This document shows positions 1-5,824 of a stretch of DNA of 6,115 nucleotides, in pieces. The notes beneath the pieces are model-generated. The model had not been told where the DNA came from. It searched no databases and saw only the letters and a program-made list of their open reading frames with translations. Location of the stretch: assembly GCA_017354095.1 (NCBI GenBank), contig JAFMRP010000320.1, forward strand, positions 1-6,115. The letters run 5' to 3'. This DNA is from Ktedonobacteraceae bacterium. Its GTDB lineage: Bacteria; Chloroflexota; Ktedonobacteria; Ktedonobacterales; Ktedonobacteraceae. Made by a program: the position numbers and the translations under genes. Position 1 is the stretch's first letter. Every line of letters begins with the position of its first letter.

Positions 1-1
1 G

Positions 2-127
2 ACTGAGCTAAGTGAGCAACGCGAGCTGCTTCATGAAGGTTGGTTGGAACACGTGATGTGGGAACAATCACGGCATCGAGATGGTTCTTTGGTGTTCGGT
101 CGGTGTCTTGAAAGGATAAAATGGTGA
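2..127 (+). CDS. C-terminal end of an unidentified protein (partial, 5' end outside window)
   Basis: This is the only plus-strand frame open from the left edge; the other two have stops within the first nine bases. It gives 41 codons and ends in TGA at 125-127. The peptide begins TELSEQRELLHEGWLEHV and ends GRCLERIKW, a charged, Trp-containing, probably helical tail whose composition resembles a soluble protein. I do not recognise the family. Forty-one stop-free codons are not strong proof of coding at this GC content, so the call rests on the open left edge, the protein-like composition and the lack of any competing gene. No convincing terminator hairpin follows the stop. Confidence 0.4.
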   Translation, partial: TELSEQRELLHEGWLEHVMWEQSRHRDGSLVFGRCLERIKW

Positions 128-234
128 TAAGTTCTCTATGTGACGGAATAGTAGGCATTTGTAGCTGGTCAACTGCTCTACTGAACCCTACCAGCCGCCT
201 GAGGTCTCCGCTCACTATCTCTCTTTTGATGGGT

Positions 235-327
235 GGCCAGCCGGTCTCTCCATCCACACGCAGATTTCTGATCTCTCCAGGCCAGCCGGTCTCTCCATCC
301 ACACGCAGATTTCTGATCTCTCCAGGC
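235..327. repeat. Perfect 45-bp tandem duplication (2 copies plus 3 bp)
   Basis: Two identical 45-bp units lie head to tail at 235-279 and 280-324. Each starts GGCCAGCCGG and ends GATCTCTCCA, and a further GGC follows at 325-327. No mismatch separates the copies, which indicates a recent duplication or active homogenisation. Each unit holds a short inverted element, AGAT-TTCTG-ATCT, that could fold into a small hairpin. The sequence just upstream (from CCAGCCG at 191) may be a much decayed further copy, but the alignment is ambiguous. It is not a CRISPR, because the units abut with no unique spacers. Confidence 0.95.
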
Positions 328-331
328 ATGC

Positions 332-360
332 CTTTTACCTCTCTCTCGGGAGTTTGTCAA
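332..360 (-). promoter_or_regulatory. Possible leftward sigma70-type promoter facing the tandem repeat
   Basis: On the minus strand a consensus -35 TTGACA (355-360) is followed after exactly 17 bp by TAAAAG (332-337), a 4-of-6 match to the -10 box. Transcription would start near 325, at the palindrome GGCATGCC, and run left through both 45-bp units. No coding gene is seen downstream on this strand within the window, so the product would be a non-coding RNA or an antisense to the gene ending at 127. The -10 is weak and the match could be chance. Confidence 0.25.
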
Positions 361-482
361 CGAAGGTCAAATTATACACAACCTTTGCAGAATTTGGAAG
401 GTTTTGACGCAAAAACGTCCATTGCGACTAATATCGTGGCCAAGTGCTTGAACACGAGTAGATCCAGAAGTCCATGCCCTCC

Positions 483-511
483 TTGCTGGTCCTGGTGGAT
501 TGTGGCACAAT
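483..511 (+). promoter_or_regulatory. Weak candidate promoter of the amidohydrolase
   Basis: TTGCTG (483-488) and CACAAT (506-511) are separated by 17 bp and point toward the amidohydrolase. This would give a leader of roughly 45 nt that carries its purine-rich ribosome binding site. Both hexamers deviate from consensus (3 and 2 mismatches), so this is only the best candidate visible, not a firm call. Confidence 0.25.
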
Positions 512-563
512 ACCCCTGCATACAACCAGACGATCTGAGTTCGGCCAAGGAAAGGATTCAAAC

Positions 564-1562
564 ATGCGGAAGATCGATGCGTTCGCGCACATCCTGCCTC
601 GTTCGTATCTAGAGCGGCTGGAGCGGCAGCTTGAGAAAACCATGGCTCCGAGCCGGCTCGACTACTACCGCGAGGGCGTCTTCTCCTTCGATCCCGTGCT
701 GACCGACCTGGACGCGAGGTGGCGGAAGATCGAGCCTTACGGCGATTATGCACAGGTTCTGGTGCTTGCCGTGCCACCGCTTGAAGAGGTCGGGCCGCCG
801 GCAGTCGCGGCGGAGTTTGCCCGCATCGCCAATGACGAGATGGCGGAGCTGGTACGGCGGTTCCCGGACCGCTTCGCGGGATTCGCAGCGGCGCTGCCGA
901 TGAACGACGTCGACGAGGCCTTGCGCGAGCTCGACCGCGCCCTGGCTCAGCTCGGTGCGCTGGGCGCACAGTTGTACACCAACGTCCTGGGCGTGGCACT
1001 CGACGATCCGCGCTTCGAGCCGCTGTTCACCAGGCTCGAAGAGGCTGGCCGCGCCGTGTGGCTTCACCCGACACGGAGCGCGGAGTGGGCCGACTATCCA
1101 GCTGAGAGCCGGTCCGACTTTGGCCTGTGGTGGTCAATTGGCTGGCCCTACGAGACCGCCGCCGCTCTTTCACGCCTTGTCTATTCCGGGCACATGGAGC
1201 GTCACCCGCGCCAGCTCGTGATCGCGCATCATGGCGGCGGTATGGTGCCGCACTTCTCCGCCCGACTCGCAATGGGTCCCGGCTATCGGCAGGTCAAGGA
1301 CCAGCTGCCGCGACCACCGCTCGAATACTTCCGCAGGTTCTACGTCGATACGGCGCTGTTCGGCGCGCCACACGCGGTCCGCTGCGTCCTCGAGTTCTTC
1401 GGCCCGCAACACGTGCTCTTCGGCACCGACATGCCTCTTGGACCTTCGGACTCGGTCGAGGCGACGATCGCGGACCTAGAATCGGCTGATCTTTCCAGAG
1501 AGGACATGGCCGCGGTCTACGCCGGGAACGCCGTGCGCCTGCTCGGGCTGCGGGCCGACTAA
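564..1562 (+). CDS. Amidohydrolase-2 / ACMSD-like metal-dependent hydrolase or decarboxylase
   Basis: A 332-residue TIM-barrel protein of the amidohydrolase-2 (ACMSD) superfamily, whose members hydrolyse or decarboxylate small cytoplasmic substrates, often in aromatic catabolism. Visible landmarks are the strand-1 motif IDAFAHILP (residues 4-12), WLHP with H168, AHHGGG with H222/H223, and FGTDMPLGP with D289; these match the family's metal and catalytic His and Asp sites. The first His of the usual D-x-H-x-H motif is replaced by Phe7, leaving only H9. Length is typical. ATG at 564 was chosen because AAGGAAAGGA (547-556) lies 7 nt upstream and the protein then begins directly at strand 1; an in-frame ATG at 474 would add 30 residues without homology or a binding site. 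No partner gene sits beside it. Third codon positions are markedly richer in G/C than in the minus-strand genes to the right, hinting at transfer. The exact substrate cannot be told. Confidence 0.88.
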   Translation: MRKIDAFAHILPRSYLERLERQLEKTMAPSRLDYYREGVFSFDPVLTDLDARWRKIEPYGDYAQVLVLAVPPLEEVGPPAVAAEFARIANDEMAELVRRFPDRFAGFAAALPMNDVDEALRELDRALAQLGALGAQLYTNVLGVALDDPRFEPLFTRLEEAGRAVWLHPTRSAEWADYPAESRSDFGLWWSIGWPYETAAALSRLVYSGHMERHPRQLVIAHHGGGMVPHFSARLAMGPGYRQVKDQLPRPPLEYFRRFYVDTALFGAPHAVRCVLEFFGPQHVLFGTDMPLGPSDSVEATIADLESADLSREDMAAVYAGNAVRLLGLRAD

Positions 1563-1570
1563 AGGGAGTG

Positions 1571-2515
1571 TTATAGCAGCGTGGAGAGGATTTGTGTGAA
1601 TGAGGGGCAGCAGGTGGCCTGCCAGGTGATGAGGTCGTTTGCCAGGGGAGCGACGAAGGAGGTGGGCTGGTCGGCGGGATAGTCGCGCAGGTCGAGGCGA
1701 TAGGCGTGAAGAAATTGCCGGGCCAGCGCGGAGGCAGGCGTGCCGGGGGGGGCGGGAGGCGCGTAGACGGGATCACCGACGATGGCAAAGCCCAGCGCGG
1801 CCAGGTGAGCGCGTATCTGATGGGTACGCCCGGTGATGGGCAAGATTTCCAGCAGGGCAACATCTTTTTCAGCGGCGAGCACACTGACGCGCGTTGTCGC
1901 GGGCTGGCCACCGGGCAGGACGACGCAGCGCCGCCGGTCCAGCGGATCGCGCCACAGCGGTCCATCGAGCAGCAGTTCGGAAGCTGGAAGCAGGGTAGGC
2001 AGTTCGTCGAAGTAGACCAGGTCGAGCGGTGTAGAGCTGCCGTCTGGCTGAATTTGCGCGATGGTGAACGTAGTGCGCGGTCGCGTCCAGTCGGGAGCCC
2101 CTTTGCGCACCACGGCGAGGTAGTGTTTGACGATGGTGTGCTGATTGAACTGGCGGGCGAGGTGATTACAGGCTCGCGCGGTGCGGGCCAGGGCTACAAC
2201 GCCGGAGGTATCCTTATCCAGGCGATGCAGGAGACAGGGGCGAGGCAGCAGACCTTCTTCACGCCAGAGCCGTTCTTCGCGCCGCTGACGCAGCATTTCG
2301 CGAATATGCGGCGGTGCCAGGAGCCAGTCCGGCTCATCAGGCAGCACAGGCGGGCGCCAGTCATCGCCTCCCTGCTGTTCCAGATAAACGAGCAGGGCAT
2401 TCCAGAGGGTATCGTCGGTATGTTTGTAGGTAGGATGGATGACGACGCCAGCGGGCTTATTGATGATAAGCAGGTGGTGATCCTGGTAGATTACAGATAT
2501 GTCAGCCGGGTCCAT
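1571..2515 (-). CDS. RluA-family RNA pseudouridine synthase
   Basis: A 314-residue enzyme that isomerises specific uridines in rRNA or tRNA to pseudouridine. Landmarks are the family's first strand with NKPAGVVIHP (19-28), the catalytic motif HRLDKDTSG (97-105) with nucleophile D100, and TGRTHQIRAHL (228-238) followed by GDPVY (247-251). There is no N-terminal S4 RNA-binding domain: the protein starts directly at the catalytic core. Between HP (27-28) and HRLD lie about 69 residues where E. coli RluD has about 31, so roughly 38 extra residues are present, including a highly charged segment RQRREERLWREE (77-88). The ATG at 2515 has no Shine-Dalgarno; a good promoter immediately upstream suggests a leaderless mRNA. 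The gene converges on the amidohydrolase with 8 bp between stops. Family assignment is firm; which RNA position it modifies cannot be inferred, so no RluA/C/D symbol is given. Confidence 0.93.
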   Translation of the reverse strand: MDPADISVIYQDHHLLIINKPAGVVIHPTYKHTDDTLWNALLVYLEQQGGDDWRPPVLPDEPDWLLAPPHIREMLRQRREERLWREEGLLPRPCLLHRLDKDTSGVVALARTARACNHLARQFNQHTIVKHYLAVVRKGAPDWTRPRTTFTIAQIQPDGSSTPLDLVYFDELPTLLPASELLLDGPLWRDPLDRRRCVVLPGGQPATTRVSVLAAEKDVALLEILPITGRTHQIRAHLAALGFAIVGDPVYAPPAPPGTPASALARQFLHAYRLDLRDYPADQPTSFVAPLANDLITWQATCCPSFTQILSTLL

Positions 2516-2522
2516 GACGATG

Positions 2523-2552
2523 AGTATAGCGGTTGAAGGAGCTGGCCGTCAA
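2523..2552 (-). promoter_or_regulatory. Promoter of the pseudouridine synthase, positioned for a leaderless mRNA
   Basis: On the minus strand TTGACG (2547-2552) and TATACT (2523-2528) each match the sigma70 consensus at 5 of 6 positions, with an 18-bp spacer. The -10 ends only 7 nt before the A of the ATG at 2515, so the expected transcription start falls on or next to the start codon. This fits with the lack of any Shine-Dalgarno there. The promoter lies in the 121-bp gap after the alpha/beta hydrolase, so the synthase has its own start rather than depending on read-through. Confidence 0.7.
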
Positions 2553-2636
2553 CAGGCAATATCCTTGTATATCTCTGTCAGAACCGCGAGTTGAGTACGA
2601 GATGGGAGCTCAGCGTCGACCGATAATCATCTCCAT

Positions 2637-3434
2637 TCACAACGGGTGACGTGCTAGAAAATCGTTTACGATGCGGCTGGCCTCCTCGCGAAATTCGACC
2701 AGATAGCCATGTCGTCCGCCATCGATGAGAGACAGCTCAGCACCCGGGATACGCTCGGCCAGCAGATAGGCATTGGCGGTGGGGTTCATCAGATCCTCGC
2801 TGCCATGAATTACCAGTGTGGGCATGCTAATCGTGGGGAGGAGATCCCAGGTGTCGTGCCCTTCACTTGCCAGGTAATGTAAGGTGCGTGCGTATTCAGG
2901 AAGGGGTGGAGCCTGGAACATCGCCATGACGCTTTCCAGGTGTGTTTCGATCCAGGCAGGCGACAGGAATAAGCCACCGATCGCTCTCAGAGCCTCTTGC
3001 GGATCTGCCGGGGGATTGGTCCACAGCGCGTCGACCTCTGCCGTGCGAGGAACGCCGTGCGCATTGCCTGGCGTGGTGGCACCAAGCACCAGTGCGCCAA
3101 TACGCTGCCTATGATCAATGCCTAACCATTGGCAGATACGCCCGCCCATAGAGTGTCCATACGCATGGGCACGCGCAATGCCAAGATAGTCGAGCAGCGC
3201 GATCGCGTCTTGAGCGAACCCACGTGTCGAATAGGGCGGTTCTGATGGCTTATCGCTCTGACCTGTTCCCCGATTATCATAGACGATGACACGATAATGG
3301 TTCACGAAATCGTCGCGAACCCCGTTCCAGAAGGTGTGATCCTGCCCCTGACCACTGACAAGCAAAAGCGGTTCACCTTCGCCTGATTCTTCGTAATAGA
3401 GACGTGTCCCATCCGGGATGGTGACAAATGGCAT
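2637..3434 (-). CDS. Alpha/beta-fold hydrolase
   Basis: A 265-residue single-domain alpha/beta hydrolase, probably cytoplasmic since no signal peptide or membrane segment is seen. The complete catalytic triad is visible: nucleophile S95 in GHSMG (93-97), acid D214 in HGSEDLMNP (210-218), and H242 in DGGRHGY (238-244). The oxyanion-side motif YDNRGTGQSD (52-61) is typical of the esterase/haloperoxidase/lactonase group (3-oxoadipate enol-lactonase-like enzymes). Length is normal for that group; the cap segment (about 125-190) is short and helical. Start ATG 3434 is fixed by AAAGGAGA (3442-3449) 7 nt upstream, inside the 18-bp gap after the GNAT gene. The tight spacing suggests co-transcription with that acetyltransferase. 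Substrate is unknown; sequence motifs alone do not separate esterases, lactonases and C-C hydrolases. Confidence 0.92.
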   Translation of the reverse strand: MPFVTIPDGTRLYYEESGEGEPLLLVSGQGQDHTFWNGVRDDFVNHYRVIVYDNRGTGQSDKPSEPPYSTRGFAQDAIALLDYLGIARAHAYGHSMGGRICQWLGIDHRQRIGALVLGATTPGNAHGVPRTAEVDALWTNPPADPQEALRAIGGLFLSPAWIETHLESVMAMFQAPPLPEYARTLHYLASEGHDTWDLLPTISMPTLVIHGSEDLMNPTANAYLLAERIPGAELSLIDGGRHGYLVEFREEASRIVNDFLARHPL

Positions 3435-3452
3435 TACATGTTCTCCTTTGCT

Positions 3453-3956
3453 TCACGCGCTCTCTGCCCCGGGATCTCGTTCCAAACGACGCCGGAACAA
3501 GACGCGGGCACTACCTCTGCCATCATAGTTAGCAGTGACTGCCACTCCATCGATTTCCGCATCTCCGGGGAGGATCTCGAAGCCCATCTGCGTGTGAAAC
3601 GCAATAGATCCCCTGTTCACTGGATGGGTGACGGAGAGCACTTCGCTGCATCCCAAACGACTGGCCACCGTAAAAAAGTGCTCATAAAGAGAACGACCCA
3701 TTCCCTGTCCCCGGTGATGGGGATCAGTTCCCACCGCATAAATGTAAGCCTGGGCAGGATGAGTTTGAGAACGAAATCCAATCAGAAACCCAAGGATTTC
3801 TCCATCTTGCTCCAGAACAAAACTGGTCGGCTGAAAATGTTCAAAAAAGACTTTTTTGAGGAGACTTTCTGCTACCGGGCGTCCTCCCCACCATTCGTTT
3901 GCTACTTGAACAATGGGATAGTAATCGTTCGTTTTGAGATGGCGCAACGTAGTCAT
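3453..3956 (-). CDS. GNAT-family N-acetyltransferase
   Basis: A 167-residue acetyl-CoA-dependent N-acyltransferase of the GNAT fold. The strand pair FVLEQDGEILGFLIGF (46-61) leads to the strand ending YIYAVGTDPHHRGQGMGRSL (71-90), motif A, in which R82-G-Q-G85-M-G87 forms the pyrophosphate-binding loop (Q/R-x-x-G-x-G/A). Motif B-like N114 with SIAFHTQMGFEIL (117-129) follows. The N-terminal WWGGRPVAE (22-30) is a feature of a small set of these enzymes. Start ATG 3956 is forced by an in-frame TAG at 3975-3977; its Shine-Dalgarno is poor (AGGT abuts the ATG, GAGAG lies further up). It precedes the alpha/beta hydrolase by 18 bp and is likely the first gene of a two-gene operon. Acceptor could be an amine antibiotic, polyamine, amino acid or protein N-terminus; the sequence does not say which. 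Confidence 0.9.
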   Translation of the reverse strand: MTTLRHLKTNDYYPIVQVANEWWGGRPVAESLLKKVFFEHFQPTSFVLEQDGEILGFLIGFRSQTHPAQAYIYAVGTDPHHRGQGMGRSLYEHFFTVASRLGCSEVLSVTHPVNRGSIAFHTQMGFEILPGDAEIDGVAVTANYDGRGSARVLFRRRLERDPGAESA

Positions 3957-4030
3957 ACCTGCTTGCTCTCGTTTCTAGCTCTGAGGTGAGATGAGAGAGA
4001 ATATTCTGCTTGCTGGTCCGTGTATTACAT

Positions 4031-4068
4031 ATCATCTTACCACAAAAGATCATCTTACCACAAAAGAT
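4031..4068. repeat. Perfect 18-bp tandem repeat upstream of the GNAT operon
   Basis: The unit ATCATCTTACCACAAAAG occurs at 4031-4048 and again at 4049-4066 without mismatch, followed by AT, the first two bases of a third unit. It lies about 75 bp upstream of the GNAT start. On the minus strand each unit reads TTGTGG then TAAGAT; the TTGTGG of the distal copy and the TAAGAT of the proximal copy are 18 bp apart, a promoter-like spacing. It may be a duplicated regulator site or part of the promoter. Confidence 0.9.
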
Positions 4069-4114
4069 ATATTGGACGTTGAAGTGAAGCTGCTTCCGCC
4101 CTGCCATCTCTGGA

Positions 4115-4160
4115 AAACCGGGATCAGTTTAATACAAGAGCGTGAACGAGATCCCGGTTT
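4115..4160 (-). terminator. Inverted repeat, candidate terminator of the serine hydrolase
   Basis: AAACCGGGATC (4115-4125) is an exact inverted match of GATCCCGGTTT (4150-4160): an 11-bp stem with a 24-nt loop. Read on the minus strand it starts 61 nt after the serine hydrolase stop at 4222 and the stem runs into TTTTCC, a short U tract. This would separate that gene from the GNAT operon. The long loop and weak U run make it an imperfect intrinsic terminator; a protein-binding site is the alternative. Confidence 0.4.
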
Positions 4161-4221
4161 GAGGCTGGGAGCGCCGAAAAACAGAGCTGAGAGCAAACCA
4201 AAGGGCTGAGCCGGGCTTCTT

Positions 4222-5628
4222 TCACCGCACTTTCTTTGCCGAAGTCTCCCGGTGTTCCTGCTTCAGGACAAGTCCGGTTACCTCGCCTTCTTCGTGTTTC
4301 GTGAAGAGAATTTCGCTGTTCACTGTCCTGGCAAAAAAGGTGGTTTCGGAGGATGGCTGCAAGGCAATTGGCATTTGATGTGGGACTTCTAAGAATAGCT
4401 CTGCCACCCCCTTGCTTACCGTGAAAGAGAAGCCGGGATGGAACTCATAATCGCCTACATAGGCGTCGTAGATCTGCGGGTCTACTGTCGCTGCGAGGCG
4501 ATTCGGCAGATAATCGGGCCATGCATACTCCTGTGCAATGGATCTCACGAGTTCCTGAGCAACCCAGCCACCGTCATCGGCGTTTGTCAGCACCACGGCA
4601 CCCATGCCATGCTCAACATAGGTGGTCGAGAGGCATTTGTAGCCGATATTGTCGCCGCTATGCCCAAATCGTCGCGACTGGCCCTGGCCTTCCAGTTCGA
4701 TTCCCAGCCCGAAGGATTCTATGATATGTGGTGCCAGCGCCTGGTCCACCACGGCCTTTTTCAAGATGTGGGTTGGCTTGCCGACATGTGCTCGATACAG
4801 TTCACACGCCAGTCGAGCCAGGTCAACCGCGGTCGTCCACAGCCCTGCTCCAGCCATCTCAGGGATCACGCGCCATTTGCCGTAGACTGGCTCACCCCCG
4901 ATGTAGTGTCCCACAGCGGTCGATTCTGGACGCTGGTCAGGATATTCCTGATCGTAGCTGCTATGATGCATCCCAAGCGGCTCAAATACCAGCTCTTGCA
5001 ACAGTTCAGGAAATGGCTTGCCAGTCACGTCGATGAGCAGTTGTTGCAAAACCGAATAGTGGCTGCCAGAGTAACGGAACTGGCTGCCGGGGATCAGCTT
5101 CACGCGCACGGGCGGGGTATTGGCCGGTGATTGTCCTTCCAGGACTTGAAGCAGTGTCGGAACGGCTTCTCCCCGGCGAAAGCCGCGATACCAGTTTTGC
5201 GTCAGGCCAGCCGTATGGCCTAGCAACTGACGAAGCGCGATTCGTGGTTGCCACGATCCGCTTCCGGGTACTTTCCATGAAACAAGATAGCGATTGACAT
5301 CCTCATCAAGGTCAAGGAGACCATCCTGAACGAGCCGCAGTGTTGCCACCATAGCGACATGCTTGCTGATCGAACACGCCTGAAAGATGGTTTCCGGGGT
5401 AACTGCTTCCGGGCTCCCTGCTTGCAGCACGCCATAGCCCTGCGCCCACTCAAGTTCGCCATGATTGATAATCGCAAGGCTCAATCCAGGGGTTCTGTAA
5501 TACGCCATACATTCAGCAAGGGTCCTTGTTTTGCTATCCTGGCACCAGGTTGGAGTATCAGGGACCAGACCCTGCTCGATGCGCTGAATGCGTTTCGCAA
5601 GTTCTGTTGTATGCTGAAAGTGAGCCAA
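4222..5628 (-). CDS. Serine hydrolase, class C beta-lactamase / D,D-peptidase family
   Basis: A 468-residue enzyme of the serine beta-lactamase-like family (AmpC, esterase EstB and D-aminopeptidase relatives). Counting from the TTG start, the nucleophile motif is S86-I-S-K89 in FQACSISKHV; the second motif is Y186-S-G in FRYSGSHYS, where AmpC has Y-A/S-N; the third is H323-S-G in FGHSGDNIGY, replacing K-T/S-G as usual in this family. A separate C-terminal beta-rich region follows from about residue 387 (YDAYVGDYEF onward), like the lipocalin-like tail domains seen in this family. No signal peptide is visible, so a cytoplasmic enzyme on small ester, amide or peptide substrates is more likely than a secreted lactamase. 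TTG at 5626-5628 is preferred because GAGAAGG (5635-5641) sits 6 nt upstream; the in-frame ATG at 5668-5670 has no binding site and adds a basic 14-residue extension. It is divergent from the gene at 5857. Confidence 0.9.
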   Translation of the reverse strand: MAHFQHTTELAKRIQRIEQGLVPDTPTWCQDSKTRTLAECMAYYRTPGLSLAIINHGELEWAQGYGVLQAGSPEAVTPETIFQACSISKHVAMVATLRLVQDGLLDLDEDVNRYLVSWKVPGSGSWQPRIALRQLLGHTAGLTQNWYRGFRRGEAVPTLLQVLEGQSPANTPPVRVKLIPGSQFRYSGSHYSVLQQLLIDVTGKPFPELLQELVFEPLGMHHSSYDQEYPDQRPESTAVGHYIGGEPVYGKWRVIPEMAGAGLWTTAVDLARLACELYRAHVGKPTHILKKAVVDQALAPHIIESFGLGIELEGQGQSRRFGHSGDNIGYKCLSTTYVEHGMGAVVLTNADDGGWVAQELVRSIAQEYAWPDYLPNRLAATVDPQIYDAYVGDYEFHPGFSFTVSKGVAELFLEVPHQMPIALQPSSETTFFARTVNSEILFTKHEEGEVTGLVLKQEHRETSAKKVR

Positions 5629-5688
5629 AGGTTTCCTTCTCTTTCTTTTATTCTTGAGGCATATCCACATGTTTTATGATCGAAGTTT

Positions 5689-5694
5689 ATCATA
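5689..5694 (-). promoter_or_regulatory. Candidate -10 box for the serine hydrolase
   Basis: TATGAT on the minus strand matches the -10 consensus at 5 of 6 positions and would place the transcript start near 5682. That leaves about 54 nt of leader before the TTG start with its Shine-Dalgarno, but only about 12 nt before the ATG at 5670, which supports the TTG choice. No good -35 box is visible at the right distance, so confidence is low. Confidence 0.3.
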
Positions 5695-5818
5695 TTGATG
5701 GGGTTCATTGGTGGACAGACCACCTTTATGTGAGGGATGCGCCACCTGTATACCATCGTCATTTGTTTCTGTTCACCTGGTGAGGTAGTTCAGGACCGTA
5801 TTTTTCCTTTATTGGACG

Positions 5819-5824
5819 TATACT
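5819..5824 (+). promoter_or_regulatory. Candidate -10 box for the gene at 5857
   Basis: TATACT on the plus strand is a 5-of-6 match to the -10 consensus and is the same hexamer as in the pseudouridine synthase promoter. It would start a leader of about 26 nt that carries AAGGAGAT (5843-5850) before the ATG. A recognisable -35 at 16-18 bp is missing. Confidence 0.35.

Larger units (their letters stand above)
128..563. other. Non-coding stretch upstream of the amidohydrolase
   Basis: About 435 bp without a supportable gene. It contains the 45-bp tandem duplication at 235-324, a palindromic GGCATGCC at 325-332, a possible leftward promoter at 332-360, a weak rightward promoter at 483-511 and the amidohydrolase ribosome binding site near 548-556. 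Open frames exist through the repeat on both strands, but they lack ribosome binding sites and give Arg/Trp-rich or Ser/Pro-rich low-complexity peptides unlike a folded protein. Confidence 0.6.

Noticed and set aside
235..327. CRISPR-like array
   Set aside because: The two units abut exactly with no unique spacers, and no cas gene is present.
178..360. Minus-strand open frame through the 45-bp repeat, encoding two WRDQKSACGWRDRLA units
   Set aside because: The unit is a multiple of 3, so all frames stay open across it. The start would be a TTG inside the TTGACA element with no ribosome binding site, and the peptide is Arg/Trp-rich low complexity.
121..612. Plus-strand open frame of 163 codons across the upstream region and the amidohydrolase start
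   Set aside because: No Shine-Dalgarno, Ser/Pro/Arg-rich composition, and it overlaps the well-supported amidohydrolase start in another frame.
1706..2536. Long plus-strand open frame of 276 codons opposite the pseudouridine synthase
   Set aside because: It is the antisense shadow of a gene with complete family motifs; long shadows are expected in GC-rich DNA and this one has no recognisable domain.
3841..4107. Minus-strand frame encoding a doubled FCGKMI peptide across the 18-bp repeat
   Set aside because: It overlaps the GNAT N-terminus out of frame, has no ribosome binding site, and the peptide repeat merely reflects the DNA repeat.
3469..4157. 14-bp inverted match between CCGGGATCTCGTTC (3469-3482) and 4144-4157
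   Set aside because: The similarity does not extend on either side, and one copy lies in coding sequence of the GNAT C-terminus, so it is most simply chance.
3991..4209. Plus-strand 72-codon frame in the intergenic region
   Set aside because: No ribosome binding site or family resemblance; it runs through the tandem repeat and the inverted repeat, which are better read as non-coding elements.
4222..5628. A secreted beta-lactamase giving antibiotic resistance
   Set aside because: No signal peptide is visible and the third motif is HSG rather than KTG, so a general esterase/peptidase role is more likely than antibiotic resistance.
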